Below the pieces are notes generated by a model. That model did not search any database, was not told the DNA's origin, and was given only the letters and a program-made list of their open reading frames with translations. Position numbers and translations under genes: made by a program. A stretch of DNA of 64,000 nucleotides from Alienimonas californiensis (lineage in GTDB: Bacteria > Planctomycetota > Planctomycetia > Planctomycetales > Planctomycetaceae), in contig NZ_CP036265.1 in the NCBI RefSeq assembly GCF_007743815.1, positions 1,328,501 to 1,392,500 of the forward strand. The letters are read 5' to 3'. Shown one piece after another: positions 16,537 to 25,214 of this stretch (positions within the stretch are counted from its first letter, which is position 1; each line of letters opens with the position of its first letter).

Positions 16537-17757
16537 GTGAACCGCGACGCCTTCACAGCCGACGCCCCCGGGGAGTTGGTCTCGATCCGCCTGCCGTCGC
16601 GTCGGCCGGGCGGGCCGTGGGAGGAGGATTGGTCGTTCATCCCGCATCCTTTGCCGCCCGACTGGGAGTTTCCCGCCCAGCTCTGGCCACTGCTGGCCGC
16701 GGCGAAGGAGCGGGTGGGCGTGCTGGAGGGTCTCAGCCGGTTGTTGCCGGACCCGACGGTGTTGCTGCGGCCACTGGTCGCCCGGGAGGCGGTTCTCTCC
16801 TCAAAAATCGAGGGGACGCACGTGACCCCCCGGGAGTTGCTGCTGTTTGAACTGGAAGGGGGGCCGGACGACCCGGACGACGCGGTGGAGGGCGAGTCGG
16901 AGCGTCGCAACGCCCGCCGGGAGACGGCGAATCTGGCCGGGGTGCTGCGCGTCGCCGCGGAACGGGGGGGACGGCCGCTGGGGCTCGCCGACCTGCGCGG
17001 GATGCACGCGGCGTTGATGGCCGGCGTACGCGGTTCGGACCGACATCCCGGCCGGTTTCGCACGGTGCAGGTGTCGCTCGGCCGGGACCGCAAATTCATC
17101 CCTCCCCCGCCGGAACGGTTGTCGGACTGCCTCGACGCCTTCGGCGCCTACCTCACGATGTCCCCTCGCTTCCAAGACCCGCTGGTCGACGCGTTCCTGG
17201 TGCATTATCAGTTCGAGGCAATCCACCCGTTCGAAGACGGGAACGGCCGGATCGGCCGCTTGCTGCTGGCTCTCTGCTTCGTGCAATGGGGAGCCCTCAC
17301 GCGACCGTGCCTTTATCTCAGTCCGTATTTCGAACGGTTTCAACAGGAATATTACGACCGATTGCTCGCCGTGAGCGCCCGCGGCGACTGGGGCGGCTGG
17401 ATCGAATATTGCCTCAGCGGCGTCGTCGAGTCCGCGGACGACACCGTCCGCCGCTGCGAACGCTTGCTGGCGGTCCGGGCCGACTTCACCCGTCGCGTCG
17501 CCGCCGCCAACGGCGGGGCGCGACTGGTGGCGGTGGTGGACGGGCTCTTCGAAAGTCCGTTCGTACGGGTGGCCGGTTTGGCCGACCGACACGGCGTGCA
17601 CTACAACACCGCCCTCGGCGACTGCCGCCGGCTGGTCGACTTGGGGATTCTCGAAGAGGTCGCCGACCTGAAGCCGCGGACGTTCCGCAGCCCGGACCTC
17701 TTTCACATCGCCTACGACCTGACGGAGCCGGACGGCCTCGTTTACACCGGCACGTAG
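16537..17757 (+). CDS. Fic-domain AMPylator with N-terminal inhibitory motif and C-terminal winged helix
   Basis: 406 residues from a GTG start. The N-terminal domain contains VLSSKIEGTH, in which S-x-x-x-E-G (Ser88, Glu92, Gly93) is the class II inhibitory helix that blocks ATP positioning. The catalytic Fic motif is HPFEDGNGRIGR (His230), preceded by the beta-hairpin flap FRTVQVSLGR. The C-terminal ~80 residues (FVRVAGLADRHGVHYNTALGDCRRLVDLGIL) look like a winged-helix DNA-binding domain. Family enzymes transfer AMP to hydroxyl side chains of proteins; this one is probably self-inhibited. The C-terminal HTH makes autoregulation through the upstream repeats plausible. Confidence 0.92.
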   Translation: MNRDAFTADAPGELVSIRLPSRRPGGPWEEDWSFIPHPLPPDWEFPAQLWPLLAAAKERVGVLEGLSRLLPDPTVLLRPLVAREAVLSSKIEGTHVTPRELLLFELEGGPDDPDDAVEGESERRNARRETANLAGVLRVAAERGGRPLGLADLRGMHAALMAGVRGSDRHPGRFRTVQVSLGRDRKFIPPPPERLSDCLDAFGAYLTMSPRFQDPLVDAFLVHYQFEAIHPFEDGNGRIGRLLLALCFVQWGALTRPCLYLSPYFERFQQEYYDRLLAVSARGDWGGWIEYCLSGVVESADDTVRRCERLLAVRADFTRRVAAANGGARLVAVVDGLFESPFVRVAGLADRHGVHYNTALGDCRRLVDLGILEEVADLKPRTFRSPDLFHIAYDLTEPDGLVYTGT

Positions 17758-17894
17758 GTCGGCACGTACGCCGGCAGGCAGGCCGTCTTCGTCGCTCCGC
17801 GAAGCGCCCCCGCCACGGTCGACGGCTGCGGCGGGGTTCGGATGATGGGGGGGCGCCCCGCCCTCCGTCCTCGTCCCGCAGCCGTTCGTCGCCC

Positions 17895-20192
17895 GTGTCG
17901 CCGGAACACTTTCTCAATCGCGAGCTGTCCTGGCTGGAGTTCAACCAGCGGGTGCTCGACGAGGCGGCCGATCCGCTGGTCCCGCCGCTGGAACGGCTGA
18001 AGTTCCTCGCCATCACCGGGACGAACCTAGACGAGTTCTTCATGGTCCGCGTCGGCGGCCTGCAGATGCTCGCCGAGGAGGGCCGCGAAGACGCCGACGG
18101 CTGGGACGGACAGGGGGACGACGACGAGGCGGGGGCGCTGTACGACGAGGACCTCGCCGGATCGGTCCCCGGCGCCCCGCCGGGGACCGATCCGGCGGGG
18201 ATGACGCCCGAGCAGCAACTCGCCGCGATAGCCGAGCGCTGCTCCCGGATGAGCGCCGACCAGTACGCCCTGCTGGCCGAGCTGGACGAACTGCTCGCCG
18301 GCCACGGGTTCGTGCGGCCGAACCCGGCGAAGCTGACCTCGCACCAGGCCACGGCGCTGGATCACGCCTTCCGCGAGGCCCTGTTCGGGGTGCTCACGCC
18401 CACCAGCGTGACCGGCCCGGAGGACTTTCCGCTGGTGGAGACCGGGGCGGTCTGCGTGCTGGTGCGGCTCGCCCCCGCCGCCGCCGAAGAGGAGGCGGAC
18501 CATCCGGTGATCAAAGCCGCCGCGAACGCCCTCAGCGAAGGCGGCCCGCGGTTCGCGGTGATCCCCTGCGGCCGGGCCGTGCCCCGCTGGCTGACCCTGC
18601 CGACCGACGTCACGCCCGCGGACGCCAAACCCGCGTCCGCCCCCGCCCCGGGGAGCCACGAGGGCGGCCGGGCCTTCGCCTACCTGCCGGTCGAGGAGGC
18701 CGTCGCCCACCTCGCCGGGCGGTTCTTCGAGGGGCAGACCGTCGAGGAAACGGTCGCCTTCCGCGTGACCCGCAACGCGGACCTGGCCATCCGGGAGGAC
18801 CAGGCGGGGGACCTGCTCCGTCAGATGCGGCGGGTGCTGGAAAAGCGCCGCCGCACCGGCTGCGTGCGGCTGGAACTGGCCGCGGGGGCCTCCGAGGCGG
18901 CGACGGCGTTCCTGACCCACTGTTTGGACGTCGCCGGGCAGGACGTTTATACGGCGCCGGGGCCGGTGGGCCTGGGGGCGTTGATGAAGGTCACGGGGGC
19001 GGCGGGCTTCGACGACCTGCGGATCGACGACTGGCCCCCGCAGCCCCCGCCGCGGCTGGAGGGCGAGGAGCCGTCGTTCGACGCGCTGGCGGCGAACGAC
19101 GTGCTTCTCTATCACCCCTACGACAGCTACGAGCCGGTCGTGCGGCTGGCCGAGGAGGCCGCCGAGGACCCGGACGTGCTGGCCATCAAGCAGACCTTAT
19201 ATCGCACCAGCGCCGACAGCCGGATCGTCGCCGCCCTCAAAACCGCCGCCCGGGAGGGGAAAAGCGTCACCGCGGTGGTCGAACTGAAAGCCCGGTTCGA
19301 CGAGGCCCGTAACATCGAGTGGGCCCGCGACCTGGAGCGGGCCGGCGTGCAGGTGATCTACGGCGTGCGGGGGCTCAAAACGCACGCCAAGCTGCTGCTG
19401 GTGATCCGCCGCGAACCGGACGGCGTGCGTCGGTACGCCCACTTCGGCACCGGCAACTATAACGAGTCGACGGCCCGGATTTATTCCGACGCCAGCCTGA
19501 TGACCGCCGACGAGGACCTCACGGCGGACGCCGTCAACTTCTTTAACGCCGTCACCGGCTACAGCCAGCCGCAGGCGTTCCGGCGGATCGAGGCGGCGCC
19601 GATCGGCATGCGGGAGCGCCTGGCCGAATTGATCGGCGCCGAGGCCGACCGCGCCCGACAGGGCGTGCCCGCGGGGATCGACGCGAAGATGAACTCGCTG
19701 GTGGACCCGGCGCTGATCGACGCCCTCTACGACGCCAGCGCCGCCGGCGTGAAGATCCGCCTGAACGTGCGGGGCATCTGCTGCCTGCGGCCGGGGGTGG
19801 AGGGCGTCAGCGAGAACATTCAGGTCGTCTCCGTGGTGGACCGCTTCCTGGAGCACGCCCGCGTGATGCGGTTCGTCCACGGCGGGGATGAATTGATGTA
19901 CCTCTCCAGCGCCGACTGGATGCCCCGCAACCTGGACCGGCGGATCGAACTGCTGGTGCCGATCACCGCCGAGCCCCTCAAACGGCGGATGCGGGAGACG
20001 ATGGCCCTGTACTTCCGGGACAACGTCAAAGCCCGCGAACTGCACGCCGACGGCGTGTGGCGAAAGGTGAACCGACGCGGCCGCAAGATTCGCAGCCAGC
20101 GGGTGCTGTATGAGGAGGCCGTCTCCCGGGCCGAACGGCTCCGCCCCACGGTGTTCGAACCGCACCGGGCCCCCGGCAAACAGGACGAGTAG
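17895..20192 (+). CDS. ppk1: Polyphosphate kinase PPK1
   Basis: 765 residues from the GTG at 17895 (VSPEHFLNRELSWLEFNQRV). The open frame runs further upstream, but only overlaps the Fic gene without homology. NRELSWLEFNQRVLDEA and FLAITGTNLDEFFMVRVGGL are the classic PPK1 N-terminal motifs. The catalytic half has LAIKQTLYRTSADS, GVRGLKTHAKLLLV (autophosphorylated His region), FGTGNYNESTARIYSDASL, LNVRGICCLRPGV and SSADWMPRNLDRRIE. A ~50-residue acidic, Gly/Pro-rich insertion near residues 60-110 is unusual. The enzyme reversibly polymerises ATP gamma-phosphate into polyphosphate. No ppx gene lies nearby. Confidence 0.95.
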   Translation: MSPEHFLNRELSWLEFNQRVLDEAADPLVPPLERLKFLAITGTNLDEFFMVRVGGLQMLAEEGREDADGWDGQGDDDEAGALYDEDLAGSVPGAPPGTDPAGMTPEQQLAAIAERCSRMSADQYALLAELDELLAGHGFVRPNPAKLTSHQATALDHAFREALFGVLTPTSVTGPEDFPLVETGAVCVLVRLAPAAAEEEADHPVIKAAANALSEGGPRFAVIPCGRAVPRWLTLPTDVTPADAKPASAPAPGSHEGGRAFAYLPVEEAVAHLAGRFFEGQTVEETVAFRVTRNADLAIREDQAGDLLRQMRRVLEKRRRTGCVRLELAAGASEAATAFLTHCLDVAGQDVYTAPGPVGLGALMKVTGAAGFDDLRIDDWPPQPPPRLEGEEPSFDALAANDVLLYHPYDSYEPVVRLAEEAAEDPDVLAIKQTLYRTSADSRIVAALKTAAREGKSVTAVVELKARFDEARNIEWARDLERAGVQVIYGVRGLKTHAKLLLVIRREPDGVRRYAHFGTGNYNESTARIYSDASLMTADEDLTADAVNFFNAVTGYSQPQAFRRIEAAPIGMRERLAELIGAEADRARQGVPAGIDAKMNSLVDPALIDALYDASAAGVKIRLNVRGICCLRPGVEGVSENIQVVSVVDRFLEHARVMRFVHGGDELMYLSSADWMPRNLDRRIELLVPITAEPLKRRMRETMALYFRDNVKARELHADGVWRKVNRRGRKIRSQRVLYEEAVSRAERLRPTVFEPHRAPGKQDE

Positions 20193-20317
20193 TCGACCGG
20201 AGAAATCCGCGGGGCGGGCGGACCCAAGAGTCCCCCGCCGCCGCAGCTAGCCGCAGGGAGCGGGGGCGATCACACTTGGTGGCCCCCGTCCCCGCGTCCC
20301 GTCCGAGGCGCCGTCCG

Positions 20318-22867
20318 ATGCGTTTCCATCTCGTCCCGGTCGTCGTCGTCGTTCAAGGCGTATTGACCGTTGCGGCGCCGGCGTGGGGGCAGGCGGCGGG
20401 GCCGGCGTTGATCGCGGCGCCGCCGCGGCCGCTGCAAACGGACGCCCCCGCCGGCGGGGCGGGGCTGTTCGTGGGGGTGAACCGGTTCTCCGACCCCTCC
20501 GGCGCCGTCTCCGACCTGCGGTACGCGGTGAACGACGCCGTCGGTCTGGCCCACCTGTTCGCCCTGGAACTGGACCTGATCCCGGCGAAGAACTGCACGC
20601 TGGCCCTCTCCGGGGAGCCGGACGGGGAGCGGGGCCAGGCGGAATTAAAAGCGCTGACGGCGGCCGGGGCGCAGGTGACGGGGGCGACGAAGTCGGAGAT
20701 CCTCGACGGCCTGTTCCGGGCCTGCGACGCCGCCGCCCAGGCCGTCGGACCGGCCGCGGGACAGGCCGCCGGACCGGCCGGCGCCGAGAACGCCGCCGCC
20801 CGGGCGCCGTTGGTGATCTCGCTCAGTTCGCACGGCTTCGACGACGCCGGCACGCCGTTCGTCATGCCCTCGGACGGCCGCCGCCGCCGGTTGGGGGTCA
20901 CGGCGCTGCCGCTGTCGATCGTGGAGGACGAAGCCGGCCGCTCCCGGGCGGGCCATCGGCTGTTGCTGGTCGACGCCTGCCAGGAGCGGATCGGCGGGAC
21001 GAAGGCGGTGGGCGCCGCGGGCACGGTCGCGGCGATGTCGCCGGCGTTCGCCGCGGCGCTGGCCAAACCGACCGGGCAGGTGAAGATCGCCAGTTGCGCC
21101 GCCGGCCAGGTCAGCGTGGAGGTCCCCTCGCTGCGGCACGGGGTGTTCACCAAGGCGTTCCTGGATTGCCTGCGCGGCGCCGCGGGCGACCGGGACGGGG
21201 ACGGCGTGATCTCCCTGGGCGACGTGGAGCCGGTCATGGAGGCCCGGGTGAAGGCGCTGATCGCCGACTACAACCAGGGGCTGCCGGAGGGGCGGCGGAT
21301 CGAGCAGTCCCCGGCGTTTTATGGGCCGCTCGCCGCCCGTCGGCTCCCCCTGGCCGTGCCCGCGACCGACGTCGCCGCCCTGATCGCCCAACTCGCGGCG
21401 CAGACCTCCCCGGACGGCTATCCCCCCGTCCTGCACGACCGCGTCGCCGCCGCGTTGCAGGGGCAGGCGGACCCCCGCCTGCACCGGGCGGCGGAGCAGT
21501 TCGCCGCGGGCGGGGACGCCTTCACCTTCCGGGCGGTCGCCGAGGCGCTGCTGACCGGCCGCAAGGTCGTGACCGTCGCCGCCGACGGCTCCGGCGACGT
21601 GCGGACCGTCGCCGAGGCCCTGGCGAAGGTCGCCGACGACGGCCGCGTCCGCGTTCTGCCGGGGACGTATCGGGAGGAGCCGCTCGTGATCGACCGCCCC
21701 GTCACGCTGGAGGGCGTAGGTCCGCGGGAGGAGATCGAGATCCAGTGCGCGACCGGCTACCCGGTGTGGCTGACGGCGACCGGCGCCGTCGTGCGGGGGC
21801 TCTCGCTGACCTGCACCGCCCCCGCCCGCTTGAACGCGGAGGGCGAGCCGGTGGAGACGTTCGAGGCGATCTACGTGACTGCGGGGCGACCGACGATCGA
21901 AGACTGCTTCTTGCGGTCGGAGTTCGGCGGCGGCGTCGGCGTCCAGGGGGCCGGCGCCGAGCCCACGGTGCGAAACTGCGTTGTGGAAGACGCGGGCTTG
22001 AACGGGATCCACATCGCGGACGGCGCGGGCGGTTTCTATGCGGGGTGCGTCGTCCGACGCGCCAAGGGGATCGGCTTCGCGGCGGCGGGCGCCGGCACGG
22101 CGCCCACGGTCAGGAACTGCTCCGCCGAGGACGGCGAGGGCAACGGATTGGTGATCCTCGACGGCGCCGCCGGGACCTATGAAGGGTGCGTCTTCAAGCG
22201 TCACAAGGGGCCCAGCATCGCCGTGGCGGGCGCCGGTACGGCCCCCTCGCTCAAGAACTGCTCCGCCGAAGACGGCGCCCACGGGCTCTACATCGGGGGC
22301 GGGGCCGCCGGCTCCTATCAGGACTGCGCCTTCACCGGCGACGCCCTCGCCAGCATCTTCGTGGAGGGCGCCGGCACGGCCCCCACGCTGACGAACTGCT
22401 CCGTCGTGGGCGGAAAGGACACGGGACTCTTGATCCATGACGGCGCCGCCGGAGTGTTCGAGGGGTGCACGTTCAAGGACCATCAATACGCCGGCGTGAC
22501 GCTCCAGGACGCGGGCACCCGGCCGACCCTCCGCCGCTGCACGATCGCCGGCAACGGCTACCAGGCGATCTGGGTGCGGGCCGGCGCCGGCGCGACCGTC
22601 GAGAACTGCGACCTCAGCGGCAACGTCCGCGGCCCCACCTTTCTCGACGAGGGCGCCGGGTCTCTCGACATCACCCCCTCCGCCATGATTCCCCCCGCCC
22701 CGGGAGTCTTTCCCCCCGCCCCGGGAGGCCTTCCCCCCGCCCCGCCGGCGCCCTTCGATCCGCCGGCGCCCCCCGCCCCGCCGGAGTTCCTCGATGCGCC
22801 GGCGCCGCCCGCTTCGCCAGAAATCCTGGACCCGCCGGCGCCGCCCGCCCCGCCGGGGGGCGGGTGA
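20318..22867 (+). CDS. Secreted caspase-fold protease fused to a right-handed beta-helix and Pro-rich tail
   Basis: 849 residues from the ATG at 20318. The signal peptide is MRFHLVPVVVVVQGVLTVAA...AWG. Residues ~45-350 form a peptidase C14 (caspase/metacaspase) domain: LFVGVNRFSD, LRYAVNDAVGLAHLF, LVISLSSHGFDD (catalytic His172) and LLLVDACQER (catalytic Cys221). From ~415 there is a parallel beta-helix of the pectate-lyase/NosD type (VAADGSGDVRTVAEALAKV, VLPGTYREEP), with repeated GAGTAPT-xx-NCS turns about 46 residues apart. The last ~60 residues are PPAPP repeats. It is predicted to be exported; the helix may bind surface polymers or substrates. Confidence 0.88.
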   Translation: MRFHLVPVVVVVQGVLTVAAPAWGQAAGPALIAAPPRPLQTDAPAGGAGLFVGVNRFSDPSGAVSDLRYAVNDAVGLAHLFALELDLIPAKNCTLALSGEPDGERGQAELKALTAAGAQVTGATKSEILDGLFRACDAAAQAVGPAAGQAAGPAGAENAAARAPLVISLSSHGFDDAGTPFVMPSDGRRRRLGVTALPLSIVEDEAGRSRAGHRLLLVDACQERIGGTKAVGAAGTVAAMSPAFAAALAKPTGQVKIASCAAGQVSVEVPSLRHGVFTKAFLDCLRGAAGDRDGDGVISLGDVEPVMEARVKALIADYNQGLPEGRRIEQSPAFYGPLAARRLPLAVPATDVAALIAQLAAQTSPDGYPPVLHDRVAAALQGQADPRLHRAAEQFAAGGDAFTFRAVAEALLTGRKVVTVAADGSGDVRTVAEALAKVADDGRVRVLPGTYREEPLVIDRPVTLEGVGPREEIEIQCATGYPVWLTATGAVVRGLSLTCTAPARLNAEGEPVETFEAIYVTAGRPTIEDCFLRSEFGGGVGVQGAGAEPTVRNCVVEDAGLNGIHIADGAGGFYAGCVVRRAKGIGFAAAGAGTAPTVRNCSAEDGEGNGLVILDGAAGTYEGCVFKRHKGPSIAVAGAGTAPSLKNCSAEDGAHGLYIGGGAAGSYQDCAFTGDALASIFVEGAGTAPTLTNCSVVGGKDTGLLIHDGAAGVFEGCTFKDHQYAGVTLQDAGTRPTLRRCTIAGNGYQAIWVRAGAGATVENCDLSGNVRGPTFLDEGAGSLDITPSAMIPPAPGVFPPAPGGLPPAPPAPFDPPAPPAPPEFLDAPAPPASPEILDPPAPPAPPGGG

Positions 22868-23044
22868 TCAACCGTGACGGGCGGGAGGAGCGGCGGTTGC
22901 GGACGGTCTGCGAGAAACTTTTCGGACGGCGGGAAGCGGAGCGGCGGCGGCGGCGTATCGCCTGACGAGGGGGCCGCCGGCTCCCCGGTTTTTCCGCCGA
23001 ACCCGACTCCCGGCCGCACCCGGCCCCCACCGAAAGGTTTCCTA

Positions 23045-23365
23045 ATGTTCCGCCTCGTCACCGCCCGCCTGCTGCCCGCCGCCGCCCTCGCCGCAGCGTT
23101 GGCCGCCCCCTCGATCGCCGCCGCCGGCCACTGCGATTCCGGTTCCTGCCACACCGATTCCCGCAACGATTACCGGATCAATTACCGCACCGATTATCAC
23201 GACGACTGCCGGTACGAGTGGGTCACCAAATACCGCGTCGAGACCGTGGTGAAACACAAGCACGTCGTTCAATACGACAGCTACGGCGACCCGTACGTGG
23301 CCGAGGTTCCCTACCGGGCGAAAGTTCGCGTGCCCTACCGCGTGAAGGTGAAGGTCTGTCACTGA
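23045..23365 (+). CDS. Small secreted Cys/His/Tyr-rich protein, unknown function
   Basis: 106 residues. The ATG at 23045 follows an AAAGG-type ribosome site; the longer upstream frame is shadow. Residues 1-27 (MFRLVTARLLPAAALAAALA...IAAA) are a good signal peptide. The mature part begins GHCDSGSCHTDSRND and then has alternating Tyr/Arg segments (YRINYRTDYHDDCRYEW, VPYRAKVRVPYRVKVKVCH) with a central VVKHKHVVQYDSYGDPYV. Four Cys and several His could bind metal or form disulfides. I do not recognise the family. It lies between a caspase gene and a sigma-factor gene on the same strand. Confidence 0.75.
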   Translation: MFRLVTARLLPAAALAAALAAPSIAAAGHCDSGSCHTDSRNDYRINYRTDYHDDCRYEWVTKYRVETVVKHKHVVQYDSYGDPYVAEVPYRAKVRVPYRVKVKVCH

Positions 23366-23449
23366 GGGCCTGTCGCGGCGGCCGGCGGAGGGTTGCGGCT
23401 GCGGGGGCGGATGGGGACTCTCGCGGTCCCCGCCGTTCCCCCCGACGCC

Positions 23450-24088
23450 ATGCTCGATCCCGGCGCTGCCCCCTCCCCCGACGACGCACTCGCCGCCGCC
23501 GCGGCCGAGGGGGACCGGGCCGCCTGGTCCCGGTTGGTGCTCTCGCTGACCCCGCGGCTGATCGGTTTTTTGAAGGCGTCCGGGCTGCGGTCCGCCGAAG
23601 CCGAGGACGCCGCCCAGGAGGCCTGGTTGCGGGTCTGGAGCCACTTCGGCGACTACGACCGCACCCGGCCCTTCCGGCCCTGGCTGTTTCAGATCGCCCG
23701 GAATCATTCCCTCACCCAGCGCCGCTCCGCGGCCCGCCGGGCGCTGCGGGAGCGGGACCGCGGGGAGACCGCCGCCCCCGCCCCCCAGCCGCACGAGGGG
23801 GTCGAACGGCAGGAGACGGTCGACGCCGTGACCCGCTGTTTAGGCGGGCTTTCGGAGGTCGAACGCACCTGCCTGGCCCTCCGCTACCGGGAGGGCCTGA
23901 AGAATCACGAGGTGGCGGACCGGCTGGCGACGCCCAAGGGCACCGTCGACGGCGCCTTCTCCCGCGGCCTGAAGAAGATGTCCGACTGCCTCTCCCGCAG
24001 CGCGTCCCCCCCGCCCGCGTCCGCTTCGTCCTCGTCCTCGTCCTCCCGCCTCCCGGCCGACGCCTCGCCCGGCCTGAACCGTGACTGA
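23450..24088 (+). CDS. ECF-type RNA polymerase sigma factor
   Basis: 212 residues from the ATG at 23450 (MLDPGAAPSPDDAL). Region 2 is seen in LVLSLTPRLIGFLKASG and EDAAQEAWLRVWSHFGDYD through FRPWLFQIARNHSL. Region 4 is LGGLSEVERTCLALRYREGL and KNHEVADRLATPKGTVDGAF, a helix-turn-helix for the -35 element. A Ser/Pro-rich tail of ~35 residues follows and is unlike standard ECF factors. Its stop overlaps the start of the downstream membrane-protein gene by 8 bp, the arrangement typical of sigma/anti-sigma pairs. Confidence 0.9.
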   Translation: MLDPGAAPSPDDALAAAAAEGDRAAWSRLVLSLTPRLIGFLKASGLRSAEAEDAAQEAWLRVWSHFGDYDRTRPFRPWLFQIARNHSLTQRRSAARRALRERDRGETAAPAPQPHEGVERQETVDAVTRCLGGLSEVERTCLALRYREGLKNHEVADRLATPKGTVDGAFSRGLKKMSDCLSRSASPPPASASSSSSSSRLPADASPGLNRD

Positions 24089-25214
24089 CGTCATGAACGC
24101 CCCCTTCCTCCTGGAGACGATGCCGGACGCCCCCAGCGCCCGCGGTCCGTGGCTGGACCGGGCGCTGGTGGGCCGCGGGCTGGATCAGCTCGTTGCGGAA
24201 CTGGAAGCCCTCGGGGCGGCGGTCGCCGCCGAGACGGCTCCGCAGGCCGAACCGGCCGCCGACCCCGCGGACCTGGACGCCGCCCTCGGCCCGCACCGCG
24301 ACGCGGTGCTGACCGACGGCGTGGCCGCGGCGCCGGCGGGCCTGGTCGCGGCGCTGCTGGCCCGGCCGGCGCTGCTGATCACGCTGCGGACGTTGGTGTT
24401 GGAGGAGGGCGGCCCGCATTGGGACGCCGTCGCCGCCGAGGATCCGGAACTGCTCGCCGCCGCCGAACGCGTCGCCGCGGTCGTCGCCGAACGCCTCGCC
24501 GACGCCCCCGCCCCGCCGCCCGCCAAACGGGCGTCCGCCCAGCCAGAGCAAGCCTCGACCCTCCGTCGCGGCGGCATCCTGCCGCCGTCCGCGAGCGCCG
24601 CGAACGGGAGTCTCGGAAACGATTCACGTCGAGAGTCGGCGGCTGGAAGCCGCCGCGACGGCGAACCGCCCGTCGCCAAGCCGCTGCCGGAGAAGACGGT
24701 CGCGGCGCCGCCGAAACAGGAGCGGCGGGGGTCCGGACGTTCGCTGGTCGCGGCCGGGCTGTCGGGCTTGGCCGGGCTGGCGCTGGGCTTTCTGGTCGCC
24801 GTGTTCATGGACGTTGCACCGCAGTTAACCGTCCCGGTCGCGACGATCGGCTGGGGCTGGGCCGGGCCGGAGGGTCTGCCGCAGGCCGACTCGCCCCGGG
24901 CCTACCTGAACGAATTAGCCGACGAGGCCGAGGAGTGGTTCGGCAAACGCCCCGAGGACGCCCCGGCGGTGGCGAAGCGGATCGCGGAGTTTCGGGCCGG
25001 GTGCAGCGTGCTGATCCTCGCCGAGCACCCCGCCCTATCGCCGGCGTCGGCGGAATTATTGCGGGAGAAGTGCCGCAACTGGGCCGCGGCACTGGACGCA
25101 CAACTCGCCGCCGTCGAGGCCGGCGAACCGCCGATCGAGGTGCGATCCCGGACGGACGAAACCGTCCGCAAATTAATCGACGCCCTGCGGGGCGAGGCGA
25201 TCCTCAACGTCTGA
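24081..25214 (+). CDS. Single-pass membrane protein coupled to the ECF sigma gene (candidate anti-sigma/sensor)
   Basis: 377 residues from the GTG at 24081, overlapping the sigma stop by 8 bp; the in-frame ATG at 24093 is an alternative. The N-terminal ~145 residues are helical and Ala/Leu/Glu-rich (LDQLVAELEALGAAVAAE). A basic/Pro linker follows, then one membrane helix at about 222-243 (LVAAGLSGLAGLALGFLVAV). The C-terminal ~120 residues (YLNELADEAEEWFGKRPEDA, LILAEHPALSPASAEL) would be outside. No zinc-binding HxxxCxxC motif of classical ZAS anti-sigmas is present. The role is inferred from coupling only. A palindromic repeat is translated within the linker. Confidence 0.7.
   Translation: MTDVMNAPFLLETMPDAPSARGPWLDRALVGRGLDQLVAELEALGAAVAAETAPQAEPAADPADLDAALGPHRDAVLTDGVAAAPAGLVAALLARPALLITLRTLVLEEGGPHWDAVAAEDPELLAAAERVAAVVAERLADAPAPPPAKRASAQPEQASTLRRGGILPPSASAANGSLGNDSRRESAAGSRRDGEPPVAKPLPEKTVAAPPKQERRGSGRSLVAAGLSGLAGLALGFLVAVFMDVAPQLTVPVATIGWGWAGPEGLPQADSPRAYLNELADEAEEWFGKRPEDAPAVAKRIAEFRAGCSVLILAEHPALSPASAELLREKCRNWAAALDAQLAAVEAGEPPIEVRSRTDETVRKLIDALRGEAILNV
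24563..24661. repeat. Palindromic repeat embedded in a coding sequence
   Basis: Arms CCGTCGCGGCGGC (24563-24575) and GCCGCCGCGACGG (24649-24661) are perfect reverse complements. Each is part of a smaller hairpin (CGGCGGCATCCTGCCGCCG and CGGCGGCTGGAAGCCGCCG). The second hairpin sequence recurs between convergent genes at 52149-52175. The 99 bp (33 codons) is translated in frame as part of the linker just before the membrane helix of the sigma-coupled protein. Confidence 0.8.

Noticed and set aside
17286-17894. Possible Fic-PPK1 fusion through the long open frame before PPK1
   Set aside because: The 203 codons overlap the Fic gene in another frame and read as Arg/Gly-rich noise. PPK1 homology begins at the GTG at 17895.
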